From Tropicimonas sp. IMCC6043 (GTDB lineage: Bacteria > Pseudomonadota > Alphaproteobacteria > Rhodobacterales > Rhodobacteraceae): a stretch of DNA of 64,000 nucleotides. Below the pieces are notes generated by a model. The model searched no databases and was not told the origin of the DNA. It saw only the letters and a list, made by a program, of their open reading frames with translations. Shown here piece by piece: positions 27,913 through 37,061 of the stretch (its first letter is position 1; each line of letters opens with the position of its first letter). A program made the translations under genes and the position numbers. The stretch lies in contig NZ_SELO01000015.1 of the NCBI RefSeq assembly GCF_004146235.1, positions 38,419-102,418 of the forward strand, read 5' to 3'.

Positions 27913-28617
27913 ATGAAATCCCTCCTGTCCACGCTGGCGCTTGCCGCCGTTCTCTCCGCCCCGGTCGCGTTTGCCGGCCCGGTTGCCGATTTCGAAGGCG
28001 ACTACCGCGAGATGTATGCAAACTACCGAACCGCGCTCTTCATGACCAATGCCGGCAAGCCGGAGGCGGCGGTCAAGGCGTTGACTGCGCTGGAAGAGAC
28101 TTTCTGGGCGCTGAACGACAGCTATGGCACGACGCCGCCGCCGCACTACGCGGATGACCCGGCCTGGGGCGAGACGATGTCCCGGGTGGGCGGCCTCCTG
28201 GAACAGGCGGCGGCTGAGGCCGAGGCAGGGGACCTGCCGGCCGCGCACGAAACCCTCGAGGGGATCCGCGACCTGTTCGGCTCGCTGCATCTCCGCAACG
28301 ACATCGCCAGTTTCTCGGACCGGATGAATGCCTATCACGCCGAGATGGAGCATGTTCTGGAGATGGATCTGAGCAAGGCCGACGTGGGCATGCTGCGCGA
28401 GCGTGCGGCCGTGCTCGACTTCCTCGCCCGCCGGGTCATCGACACGCCGCCCGAGGAGGCGATCGGCAGCGCCGAGTTCGACCAGTTGGCGAAACCGTTC
28501 CGGGCCTCGGCGGATGCGTTCCTCGAGGCGACCCGTTCAGGTGATCCGGAGGCGGTGAAGGCGGCTGTGGCCGGGCTCAAGAAACCCTACTCGCAGCTCT
28601 TCCTGAAGTTCGGCTGA
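27913..28617 (+). CDS. Predicted periplasmic alpha-helical protein, unrecognised
   Basis: I do not recognise this 234-residue protein. It has a clear signal peptide (MKSLLSTLALAAVLSAPVAF to about residue 22, AFA-G cleavage). The mature part is acidic and almost entirely helical, with a repeated layout of aromatic and charged helices (DYREMYANYRTALFMTN, LTALEETFWALNDSYG, AHETLEGIRDLFGSLHLRN, RMNAYHAEMEHVLEM). Length and helicity recall periplasmic four-helix proteins such as cytochrome c' or imelysin-type proteins, but no CXXCH is present. The ATG at 27913 follows GAGGCCCC; an earlier in-frame ATG at 27886 would place extra charged residues before the signal. It stands alone between opp and pqi. 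Confidence 0.75.
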   Translation: MKSLLSTLALAAVLSAPVAFAGPVADFEGDYREMYANYRTALFMTNAGKPEAAVKALTALEETFWALNDSYGTTPPPHYADDPAWGETMSRVGGLLEQAAAEAEAGDLPAAHETLEGIRDLFGSLHLRNDIASFSDRMNAYHAEMEHVLEMDLSKADVGMLRERAAVLDFLARRVIDTPPEEAIGSAEFDQLAKPFRASADAFLEATRSGDPEAVKAAVAGLKKPYSQLFLKFG

Positions 28618-29042
28618 GGCGACTGGCGTCCGCTCGCTTCCGTCGCATTGTCAGAGAGCGCGCGTTCGATTTCCGGATGCGCGACACACGAGACTGGTCC
28701 AGTCTGTCGGGACAGGGATCAGACCCGGCATATTGTCTGACGCGTTCGCGACACGCCTCGGGCCAAACGCTCGTGACTTGGTCCCTGTCTTCGGCGCCGT
28801 CGCTGCTGTTGCTGACCGGCAGATTGCGTGTCGGAACACCTCCGATCTATCCCGTCATTGGGCTGAGCCTTGTCATGAACCTGTTGTTGGTCATCGGCAT
28901 CCTGATCCATGCCGGGCTCACCTTCTGAGGCGACGGATGGCTGGTGAGCGCTTCGCCGCGTCACCGGGGACAGTCGACTCTCCATTGCGCTGCCCCCCGT
29001 CGATGCTAGGTTGCGGGACGAAGAGAGGTTTTCGAGTGCGAC
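28618..29042. other. Gene-free stretch before the pqi operon
   Basis: No firm gene. A plus-strand open frame (28677-28928, 83 codons) ends in one strongly hydrophobic segment (IYPVIGLSLVMNLLLVIGILI) but has no ribosome-binding site and a shuffled-looking N-terminus, so it is at best a very short membrane peptide or a gene remnant. Confidence 0.4.
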
Positions 29043-29723
29043 GTGCCACAGGCAAATGAACTCCCCGGCGACCTGCGCGACCTGATCGCCTGCCCGTCCT
29101 GCGACGCGCTCTACCGCGCCGCCGAGACGGCGCATGGCGAGCGGGCGGTCTGCGCGCGCTGTCACCATGTGCTGATCGCCCCGCTCGAGGGGGCGATCCT
29201 CAATATCGTTGCGCTCTCGCTGACAGTGCTGCTGCTGCTGGTCACCGCGGTCTTCTTGCCGTTCCTCAAGATCGAGGCCAAGGGTCTGTCGCATACCGCC
29301 TCGATCTTCGACGCGGCGCTTGCCTTTGCCGACGCGAAGATGGTGGCGCTCAGCATGGCCGTGCTCGCGCTGATCGTGTTCATCCCGGTGCTACGCGCGA
29401 GCCTGCTCATCTTTACGCTCCTTCCCCTTCTGTCGCACGGCCGGCCGCTGCCCGGCGCGCGGCTGGCCTTCCGATGGACCGAGGATCTCCGACCCTGGTC
29501 CATGGCCGAGATCTTCGTTCTCGGAGTCGGGGTGGCACTGGTGAAGATCGCGGACATGGCCCGGGTCGAGCTGGGCACCGCGTTCTGGCTCTTCGCGGTG
29601 CTGGTAGTGGTCACCGTCTGGCAGGACACGATCATCTGCCGCTGGACGATCTGGGAAGCGCTCGACCGCGAGGAGGCGGCGCACAAGCGCCCCTCATCGG
29701 TCCCGGAGCCGGACCATGGTTGA
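29043..29723 (+). CDS. PqiA-like membrane protein, first copy
   Basis: A 226-residue protein of the paraquat-inducible protein A family. An N-terminal zinc-ribbon-like part has CPSCD and CARCH pairs, followed by about four membrane helices. E. coli PqiA is one 417-residue protein with two such halves; here each half is a separate gene. PqiA-type proteins work with MCE proteins in lipid transport across the envelope. The start is a GTG at 29043; it overlaps the second pqiA-like gene by eight bases. Confidence 0.85.
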   Translation: MPQANELPGDLRDLIACPSCDALYRAAETAHGERAVCARCHHVLIAPLEGAILNIVALSLTVLLLLVTAVFLPFLKIEAKGLSHTASIFDAALAFADAKMVALSMAVLALIVFIPVLRASLLIFTLLPLLSHGRPLPGARLAFRWTEDLRPWSMAEIFVLGVGVALVKIADMARVELGTAFWLFAVLVVVTVWQDTIICRWTIWEALDREEAAHKRPSSVPEPDHG

Positions 29724-30423
29724 GCCCCGCGACGTTTTCGAGCCCGTACTGACGGCGCGCAAGGCTGGGCTCGTCGCCTGCACGCATTGCGCCCGCGTCT
29801 GGCCGCTGGGGCAGCGGCGCTGCGGACGCTGCGGTGGCAGGCTGATCTCCCGCGACAGGCGCTCGCTCTCCCGTGTCTGGGCCTGGTGGACCGTCGGGCT
29901 CATCTGCTACATCCCGGCGAACCTGTTCCCGATGCTCGAGACCACCTTTCTCGGCAAGACCTCGGGCGACACCATCGTCAGCGGCGCCGTGCTCCTGGCC
30001 ATGCATGGCGCCGTTCCGGTGGCTCTGGTTATCCTGCTGGCCTCGGTCTGCGTGCCGGTCGCCAAGTTCATCGCCGTGGCCTATCTCGCGGCCTCGGTGC
30101 AGCGCGGCCTGCCCGCTGACCCACTGCGGCGCACCCAACTCTACGAACTCGTAGAATTCATAGGCCGATGGTCGATGATCGACGTTTTCGTCGTCGCCGT
30201 GCTCTCCGCGCTCGTGCAGCTCTCGATCGTGGTTTCGATCCACCCCGGACCGGCGGCGCTGACCTTCGCACTGGCCGTCTTTTTCACCATGATCTCCGCA
30301 CGAAGCTTCGACAGCCGACTGATCTGGGACAGCCTTGAGGCAGATGCGCCCAGGGCTTCCGGGACCAAAAAAATTCCCGCGCCAGCCGCTCCCGGTGGCG
30401 TCTTGAAGGATCCTCAGACGTGA
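29716..30423 (+). CDS. PqiA-like membrane protein, second copy
   Basis: A 235-residue PqiA-family protein with cysteine pairs CTHCA and CGRCGG near residues 21-44 and about four membrane helices. ICYIPANLFPMLE and GAVLLAMHGAVPVALVILLASVCVPVAKF are family hallmarks. It probably forms the inner-membrane part with the preceding protein and feeds or receives lipid from the MCE protein. Its stop overlaps the GTG start of the MCE gene by four bases, indicating coupling. Confidence 0.88.
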   Translation: MVEPRDVFEPVLTARKAGLVACTHCARVWPLGQRRCGRCGGRLISRDRRSLSRVWAWWTVGLICYIPANLFPMLETTFLGKTSGDTIVSGAVLLAMHGAVPVALVILLASVCVPVAKFIAVAYLAASVQRGLPADPLRRTQLYELVEFIGRWSMIDVFVVAVLSALVQLSIVVSIHPGPAALTFALAVFFTMISARSFDSRLIWDSLEADAPRASGTKKIPAPAAPGGVLKDPQT

Positions 30424-33146
30424 CCGATCAGATCCCCGATATCCCGGTCCAGCCGGCGAAACGCAGCCTGATGCAGCGTGTTTCCATCGTCTGGGTGGTC
30501 CCGCTGGCGGCGCTGCTCATCGCGCTCGGCATCGCATGGCAGGCCTACAGCAACCGCGGCGCGCTGATCGAGATCAGCTTCCAGAACGCATCCGGCATTG
30601 TTGCCGAGCAGACTCAGTTGCGCTATCGCGAGGTTTCGGTCGGCATCGTCGAGAAAGTCACCTTCTCCGACGATCTCTCCTCCGTCGTCGCGCATGTCCG
30701 GCTCGACAAGGCTGTCGAGCCCTTTGTCGATTCCGAGGCGCTCTTCTGGGTCGTCCAGCCGCAGGTCAGCGCGCGCGGCGTCTCCGGCCTCGAGACGGTG
30801 CTGAGCGGCGTCTATATCGAGGGAAGCTGGGACAACATCCCCGGCGGCTTGCATCAGCATTTCACCGGCCTGCCGGAGCGGCCGGTTGCGCGCCCCGACC
30901 AGAAGGGTACCCGGATCGTGCTGTCTTCGGTCTCGGGAAAGGGGCTGAGCGAGGGCGGGTCAGTGTTCTTCAAGGGGCTGGAAGTCGGCCGGATCGGCCG
31001 GCCGACCCTCTCGCCAGACGGGATCACGATCGAGGCCGAGGCCTTCATCAACGCGCCGCATGACCGGCTGCTGACCACGCAATCGCGCTTTTGGAACGCG
31101 TCCGGGATCTCCTTCAACCTCGGTCCGACCGGCGCCTCGGTCAACGTGGAGAGCATCGCCTCGCTGATCTCCGGCGGCATCAGCTTCGAGACAGTCGTCT
31201 CCGGCGGCGACCCGGTCACCGACGGGGTGGACTTCACCGTCTTCGGGAGCCAGGACGAGGCGCGCGAGAACCTCTTCGAAGGCACTGGTCCCGAGGGCGG
31301 CCAGATGGAAATGGCGATGGTCTTCGACCAAAACGTCACCGGGTTGCAGGTCGGCGCGCAGGTGATGCTGAACGGATTGCAGATCGGCGAAGTGGTCGGC
31401 ATCACCGGGAGGGTCGATCCCGAGCAGTTCGGCGACGACCGGGTGCGCCTCGTCGCGGTGCTCTCGATCGATCTCGGCAAGCTCGAGGCGGCACCCGAGG
31501 CCGACGGAACCGAAGAACGGCGCGAGGCCGTTCTGGACTTCTTCGTCGAGGCAGTCGCGGACGGCTGGCGGGCGAAGCTGGCGCGCACGGGGCTCCTGTC
31601 TTCCGCGCTGCGGATCGAGATCACGCAGGAACCCGATGCGGCTCCAGCGGTGTTCCAGCGCGATGCCGAGCCATATCCGATCTTCCCATCCGTCACGACC
31701 GACCTGAAGGCGACCGGCGCCTCGGCGGAGTCCCTCATGAAACGGGTGAGCGACCTGCCGATCGAGGACCTGCTCGCCTCGGCAAAACAGGTGCTCGACA
31801 ACGCCGCGAAATTGATCTCCAGCGAGGACATGCAACAGATCCCGGGCGATATCCGCGGCACGGTCGAGGAGATCCGTGGCGCGGTCGGCGACGCGCGCGG
31901 CGTGATCGGCAGCGCCGACATTCAGGCTCTTCCTGCGCGATTGACCGGTATCGCGGACGAGATCGGCGGAGTGCTCGAAGAGGTCAGGCAGGGAGAGGCT
32001 GTCGCCAAGCTCACCGATGCCATCGAGAAGGCCGGCGACGCGGCCAGCGAAATCGGCACGGCCGCCGAGGGCGTCCCCGAGCTTCTGGACAAGATCGAAG
32101 CCGTCGCGGCCAAGGCCGGCGAACTCGACCTCGAGGGATTGCTGGCGCAGGCCGAGGGCCTTGTCGACTCCGCCCGCGCGGTGATTGACACGGAGTCGGC
32201 GCGAGCGCTGCCGGACAAGGTGGTGGCGGCGATCGATGGGGTCGAATCGGCCGTCGGCGAGGCGTCGAGCCTGTTCGCCGAGCTCAATTCCGCGAAGGCG
32301 GCGGACGCATTGGCTGCGGCTCTGGAAAGCGTGAATGCGGCGGCAGAGGAGATCACAACGGTCGCTGAAGGCCTGCCGGAACTTCTGACCAAGGTAGAGG
32401 CGGTTGCCGACAAGGCGACGGCGCTCGATATCGAGGGTCTTCTGGCGCAGGTCAAGGGGCTGGCCGGGTCGGCCCGCGAAGTGCTCGACACCGATGGAGC
32501 GCGAGCCCTGCCCGACACGATGGTTGAGGCGCTGAAAGGTGTCGAATCCGCGGTCGGCGAAGCCACCACGCTGCTTGCGGACATGAACGAAGCGGGGGCG
32601 GCGGAGACGCTGACCCAGGCGCTGGACAAGGTGAACGCGGCCGCGGGCGATGTTGAGACGGCCGTCGCGGACCTGCCGGCGCTGATCGAGGACTTCCGCA
32701 AGGTGGCTGAGAACGCGGCGCAGATGGATCTTGCGACTCTGTCGGAAGAGGTAACGCGACTTGTGGAGAGCGCCGATGCGCTGATCGGCACCGAGGCGGC
32801 CCGCGAGCTTCCGGGAGCGCTGTCGGCGGCCTTCGACGAGGTCGGCGCGGCGCTGTCCGAGTTGCGCGAGGGTGGCACCGTCGAGAACGTCAACGCCGCG
32901 TTGGCCTCGGCGGAGAAGGCGGCGGATTCGGTATCGCAGGCCGCCACCGACCTGCCGGAGCTGGTGCGCCGCGCCGAAGCGACTCTGCGCGAAGCCGAGT
33001 TGGCGCTGGCCGGCCTATCCGACAGCGGCGCGCTCAACCGGCAGGCGCAGGCGACGATGCGCGATGTCAGCCGCGCGGCGGACTCGGTGCGGTCGCTGAT
33101 GCGGACGCTCGAGCGCAAGCCCAACGCGCTTCTGACCGGCAAATGA
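30420..33146 (+). CDS. pqiB: PqiB-like MCE-domain protein with long repeat tail
   Basis: A 908-residue protein, much longer than E. coli PqiB (about 546). An N-terminal membrane anchor (about residues 21-42) is followed by three MCE domains (roughly 45-140, 160-250 and 290-400; GIVAEQTQLRYREVSVGIVEKV, GGSVFFKGLEVGRI, VTGLQVGAQVMLNGLQIGEV). MCE rings stack to form a lipid-conducting channel between the membranes. From about residue 430 the protein is alanine- and glutamate-rich and helical, with four tandem units of 93, 100, 100 and 119 residues (from residue 497 to the end). The start is GTG. The gene overlaps the upstream pqiA-like gene and is followed by the pqiC-like gene. Confidence 0.93.
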   Translation: MTDQIPDIPVQPAKRSLMQRVSIVWVVPLAALLIALGIAWQAYSNRGALIEISFQNASGIVAEQTQLRYREVSVGIVEKVTFSDDLSSVVAHVRLDKAVEPFVDSEALFWVVQPQVSARGVSGLETVLSGVYIEGSWDNIPGGLHQHFTGLPERPVARPDQKGTRIVLSSVSGKGLSEGGSVFFKGLEVGRIGRPTLSPDGITIEAEAFINAPHDRLLTTQSRFWNASGISFNLGPTGASVNVESIASLISGGISFETVVSGGDPVTDGVDFTVFGSQDEARENLFEGTGPEGGQMEMAMVFDQNVTGLQVGAQVMLNGLQIGEVVGITGRVDPEQFGDDRVRLVAVLSIDLGKLEAAPEADGTEERREAVLDFFVEAVADGWRAKLARTGLLSSALRIEITQEPDAAPAVFQRDAEPYPIFPSVTTDLKATGASAESLMKRVSDLPIEDLLASAKQVLDNAAKLISSEDMQQIPGDIRGTVEEIRGAVGDARGVIGSADIQALPARLTGIADEIGGVLEEVRQGEAVAKLTDAIEKAGDAASEIGTAAEGVPELLDKIEAVAAKAGELDLEGLLAQAEGLVDSARAVIDTESARALPDKVVAAIDGVESAVGEASSLFAELNSAKAADALAAALESVNAAAEEITTVAEGLPELLTKVEAVADKATALDIEGLLAQVKGLAGSAREVLDTDGARALPDTMVEALKGVESAVGEATTLLADMNEAGAAETLTQALDKVNAAAGDVETAVADLPALIEDFRKVAENAAQMDLATLSEEVTRLVESADALIGTEAARELPGALSAAFDEVGAALSELREGGTVENVNAALASAEKAADSVSQAATDLPELVRRAEATLREAELALAGLSDSGALNRQAQATMRDVSRAADSVRSLMRTLERKPNALLTGK
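31908..33146 (+). repeat. Tandem protein-level repeats in the MCE protein tail
   Basis: Four units align from an (S/T)-x-x-A-(R/Q)-x-LP start through an (A/G)xPELL or LPELL core to an SARxVI-type end: residues 497-589 (93), 590-689 (100), 690-789 (100) and 790-908 (unit plus a C-terminal tail). Units 2 and 3 are each exactly 100 residues and are about half identical; units 1 and 4 lack seven residues in the first half, one coiled-coil heptad. A partial unit (about 467-496) precedes the first. Confidence 0.85.
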
Positions 33147-33232
33147 ACCCGACTCTGCGGCAGAGGAGGCGCTTGCTCCCGGATAGCGGGCTTGTATGCT
33201 CTGGCCTCGAAGACCGAACGAAGGGACGGCCC

Positions 33233-33790
33233 ATGCGCCTGACTCTCTGCCTTGTCGCCCTGCTGGCGGGGCTTGCCGCCTGCGGGCCGGCACCGATGCG
33301 CTATGCCGCGCCGCAAGTCGCCTCGGGCGACCGGATCTCCATCGGCGTCAGCCGGCTCGAGGTGCGCGAGGTCTCGCTGCCGACCTATGCGCAGGGCGAG
33401 GAAATCTGGCGTGAGACAGAGAGCGGCGCGATCGAGTCAGATCCCAAGAGCCTCTGGGCCGACGATCCGGCACGTGGCGTGACGCTGGAACTGTCGAGGC
33501 ACCTTGCGGCGTTGAGCGGGGCCAAGGTGGCGGCCGAGCCCTGGCCCTTCGAGGACCTGCCGCAGGCACGGCTCTTCGTGCGCGTCGAGGAGATGGTTGC
33601 AGGGTCGGACGCGGTCTTCCGCATGTCCGGCCAGTATTTCATCGCCCGTCTGACCGGCGGTCGCGAGGTCTCCGGCACCTTCGCGGTCCGCGCGCCCATC
33701 GGGGGCGATGGCAGCCCGCAGGCGATCGCCGCGGCGCGGGCTACGGCGGTGCGCGATCTCGCCCGGCTCATCGCGGGTCGCGGTTTCTGA
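33233..33790 (+). CDS. pqiC: PqiC-like outer-membrane lipoprotein
   Basis: A 185-residue ABC-type auxiliary lipoprotein (PqiC/YmbA, DUF330-type). The signal peptide ends in a lipobox, LAAC, with Cys17 as the lipidation site. The mature domain contains VASGDRISIGVSRLEV and ends with a helix holding AIAAARATAVRDLARLIA. PqiC sits at the outer membrane and receives the tip of the PqiB tube. The ATG at 33233 is chosen because it begins the signal peptide; the frame extends upstream without a membrane signal. It is the last gene of the pqi operon, 86 bases after the MCE gene. Confidence 0.87.
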   Translation: MRLTLCLVALLAGLAACGPAPMRYAAPQVASGDRISIGVSRLEVREVSLPTYAQGEEIWRETESGAIESDPKSLWADDPARGVTLELSRHLAALSGAKVAAEPWPFEDLPQARLFVRVEEMVAGSDAVFRMSGQYFIARLTGGREVSGTFAVRAPIGGDGSPQAIAAARATAVRDLARLIAGRGF

Positions 33791-33888
33791 GCACATCGGA
33801 ACGATCGGACCCGGTGATCCCGGCGCGACACACGAATTGTTAACCACTTCGGCGTTCAGTGTCCCTGTTGCCGGGGCAGGAGCGGCCA

Positions 33889-34878
<990 letters not shown>

Positions 34879-34924
34879 TTTGCTCGGTGCGGCGACCCTG
34901 CGCGGATACAGGGCCGGGGGCAGA

Positions 34925-34944
34925 GAAGGGCCCGAAGGCCCTTC
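34925..34944. terminator. Hairpin between converging radC and VPLPA-CTERM genes
   Basis: A perfect 8-bp stem (GAAGGGCC/GGCCCTTC) with a CGAA tetraloop lies 46 bases after radC and 28 bases beyond the minus-strand gene. It can serve both strands (UUCG loop on the minus strand), but no T-tract follows. Confidence 0.5.
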
Positions 34945-34971
34945 CCGAATTTCGATGGGTCAGCCGAAACG

Positions 34972-35607
34972 TCAGCGTTTCGCGCGACGCCGAAGCCCGG
35001 CCAGAACGCCAACTCCGCCGAGCATGAGCGGCAGAGAGGCCGGCAACGGGATCGCCGGCTGCTGGGTCTCCTCGACCGTGAAGGTCATCGTGTAGTCAAC
35101 CGGACTGCCATCGTTCATCCCGAAGACTCCGTTGCCGATAACCATGTTGTAGATGCCCGCGCCGCGGGTGAAGGTCTGGGTTGACGTGAATGGCGAGTAC
35201 TGGCCATTCGAATCCGGCACCTTGAACTCGAAGATCACCGGCGTGACCGAGCTTTCGTACAAGCCCCATGTCGGCGAGGGGAAGCCGAAGAAAGGATTGA
35301 AAGCGTCCGCATTCGAGGCAAAGACCAGCGTCGCGCCGACGAGCGTCTGATTGGGCCCGATGACGATGTTGAAGACGTCGGCCGGGTCTCCCGGCGTGAA
35401 GATCGACCCCTCAAAGGTGTTCACCCCCGCAACGAGGGAAAAATCACCGACGTCCGAGACACCTCCGATATTGTCGTAATCGCCGCCGGCCTCAACACCG
35501 GTGGCTTCGTCATACGTGCCGGAAAAGGACGGCACCGGAACGGCATAGGCCTGGCTGGCAAATCCCATGGCAAACACCAGGGCAAGTTTCGTCTTGAAAA
35601 TGGACAT
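34972..35607 (-). CDS. VPLPA-CTERM sorting-domain secreted protein
   Basis: A 211-residue exported protein with an N-terminal signal peptide (to about residue 22, ending AYA) and a C-terminal sorting tail: IPLPASLPLMLGG, a hydrophobic stretch and the basic RRRAKR end. This VPLPA-CTERM arrangement is the substrate signal for exosortase-type processing in Rhodobacterales. The body is rich in Gly, Asp, Ser and Phe (FSGTYDEATG, TPGDPADVFNIVIGPNQTLVG, GAGIYNMVIGNG) and is likely a beta-sandwich, similar to PEP-CTERM proteins; function unknown. GGAGG precedes the ATG. No exosortase is nearby. Confidence 0.85.
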   Translation of the reverse strand: MSIFKTKLALVFAMGFASQAYAVPVPSFSGTYDEATGVEAGGDYDNIGGVSDVGDFSLVAGVNTFEGSIFTPGDPADVFNIVIGPNQTLVGATLVFASNADAFNPFFGFPSPTWGLYESSVTPVIFEFKVPDSNGQYSPFTSTQTFTRGAGIYNMVIGNGVFGMNDGSPVDYTMTFTVEETQQPAIPLPASLPLMLGGVGVLAGLRRRAKR

Positions 35608-36166
35608 TCTACCTCCTTGTCTCGCCGCGTTCTGCGCCGAGATATGTGTAAGGCGGACACTAGGATCTGACGTAGCGTCGTGTCACGTAAATTATTGACA
35701 GACAATCTCAATTGAAGCCCGATTGGGCACGATTCCGGGAGCGCGCCAGTATTGTTTCAGTTTGGAAGGCAAACCCGGCGAAGTTCGACAGTGAGGCAGA
35801 AAATGGACTGCTGGCATCAAGCCGTGACGTGCGTCCTGAAGGCATTTCAACGCACCCGCCCGGAGCCGATCGCTCTGCCCGAACGGACCTGTTGACCTTT
35901 TGGCCGGGATCGCCGAACCTCTCCGCGATGCCCCGGCTTTCGGTCCCTCTCCGAATGGCCTTGACAAATCGTGAAATCGGGCCTTGACGCTCCTTCGCAT
36001 TGCCAGTAGTTCACAGCCTCTCTGACGAGAATCGCCGCTTTCTTTCCTGCCTGCGCTGCGGGGAGATTCGGTGGCAAGACCGGCCCGGTGGCGCGACGCC
36101 GTCGGGCTTCTGTTGTGAAAAAAGGTTCTGGAACTACGGAACCGCAACCATGAAGGAAGATACCAC
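35608..36166. other. Gene-free stretch before rpsM
   Basis: No supported gene in these 559 bases. It holds the rpsM promoter near its right side and the untranslated leaders of rpsM and the VPLPA-CTERM gene. Two other short open frames show no family features. The base composition is less GC-rich around 35640-35720. Confidence 0.5.
35984..36012 (+). promoter_or_regulatory. Candidate promoter of the alpha operon
   Basis: TTGACG (35984-35989) is followed after 17 bases by TAGTTC (36007-36012), the TTGAC-N17-TAG type often found in front of ribosomal genes of alphaproteobacteria. A second TTGACA lies at 35961. The leader to rpsM would be about 150 bases and could hold autoregulatory structure. 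Confidence 0.5.
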
Positions 36167-36535
36167 TTGGCACGTATCGCTGGGGTCAACATCCCGACCG
36201 CCAAGCGCGTCCCGATCGCGCTCACCTACATCACCGGCATTGGCAACGCCTCCGCGGAAGCGATTTGCGAGGCTGTCGGCATCGATCTGACCCGCCGCGT
36301 CAACGAGCTCTCCGACGCTGAAGTGCTCGCCATCCGCGAGCATATCGACGCCAACCTGACCGTTGAAGGCGACCTGCGCCGCGAGACGCAGATGAACATC
36401 AAGCGCCTGATGGACCTGGGCTGCTACCGTGGCCTTCGCCACCGCCGCAACCTGCCCGTGCGCGGCCAGCGCACCCATACCAACGCCCGCACCCGCAAGG
36501 GGCCGGCCAAGCCGATTGCCGGCAAAAAGAAGTAA
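36167..36535 (+). CDS. rpsM: 30S ribosomal protein S13
   Basis: A 122-residue S13 with RIAGVNIP at its start, the helix-two-turn-helix region, and the C-terminal [25 protein letters not shown] tail that contacts the tRNA and 16S rRNA at the P site. The start is a TTG at 36167: it directly precedes the codons for ARIAGVNIP and lies 9 bases after AAGGA, and no in-frame ATG or GTG fits the family N-terminus. It is followed by rpsK after 15 bases. Confidence 0.95.
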   Translation: MARIAGVNIPTAKRVPIALTYITGIGNASAEAICEAVGIDLTRRVNELSDAEVLAIREHIDANLTVEGDLRRETQMNIKRLMDLGCYRGLRHRRNLPVRGQRTHTNARTRKGPAKPIAGKKK

Positions 36536-36550
36536 GGGGAGGCAGGACCA

Positions 36551-36943
36551 ATGGCTCGCGATCGCCGCGCATCCACCAAACGCAAGGTTTCCAAGAACAT
36601 CGCCACCGGCGTTGCGCATGTGAATTCCTCGTTCAACAACACCAAGATCCTGATCTCCGACGTGCAGGGCAACGCGATCTCGTGGTCGTCTGCCGGCACG
36701 ATGGGCTTCAAGGGCTCCCGGAAATCGACCCCCTACGCGGCGCAGATGGCTGCCGAGGACGCCGGCCGCAAGGCGCAGGAGCACGGCGTGAAGACGCTCG
36801 AGGTCGAAGTTCAGGGACCCGGTTCGGGCCGTGAGAGCGCTCTTCGGGCGCTGGCCGCTGTCGGCTTCAACATCACGTCGATTCGCGACGTGACCCCGAT
36901 CGCGCATAACGGTTGCCGTCCGCCGAAGCGCCGTCGCGTCTGA
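36551..36943 (+). CDS. rpsK: 30S ribosomal protein S11
   Basis: A 130-residue S11 of standard length. [26 protein letters not shown] and the C-terminal [18 protein letters not shown] signature are present. It assembles on the platform of the small subunit, next to the mRNA exit. GGGGAGG lies before the ATG. Second gene of the alpha operon; rpoA begins 118 bases after its stop. Confidence 0.97.
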   Translation: MARDRRASTKRKVSKNIATGVAHVNSSFNNTKILISDVQGNAISWSSAGTMGFKGSRKSTPYAAQMAAEDAGRKAQEHGVKTLEVEVQGPGSGRESALRALAAVGFNITSIRDVTPIAHNGCRPPKRRRV

Positions 36944-37061
36944 CGCACAGGGCAGAGACATGCGGATCGCGCCGGAACGGGCGCGGTCCGTTGCAGCATT
37001 TTGAACCTCGGGCGTCTGCCCGCTCGGACATGGCAGGCAGACAGGTATGGAGGCGACATAC

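Noticed and set aside
28677..28928. An 83-codon open frame with a hydrophobic C-terminus
   Set aside because: No ribosome-binding site and no recognisable N-terminal sequence; kept only as a note on the gene-free stretch.
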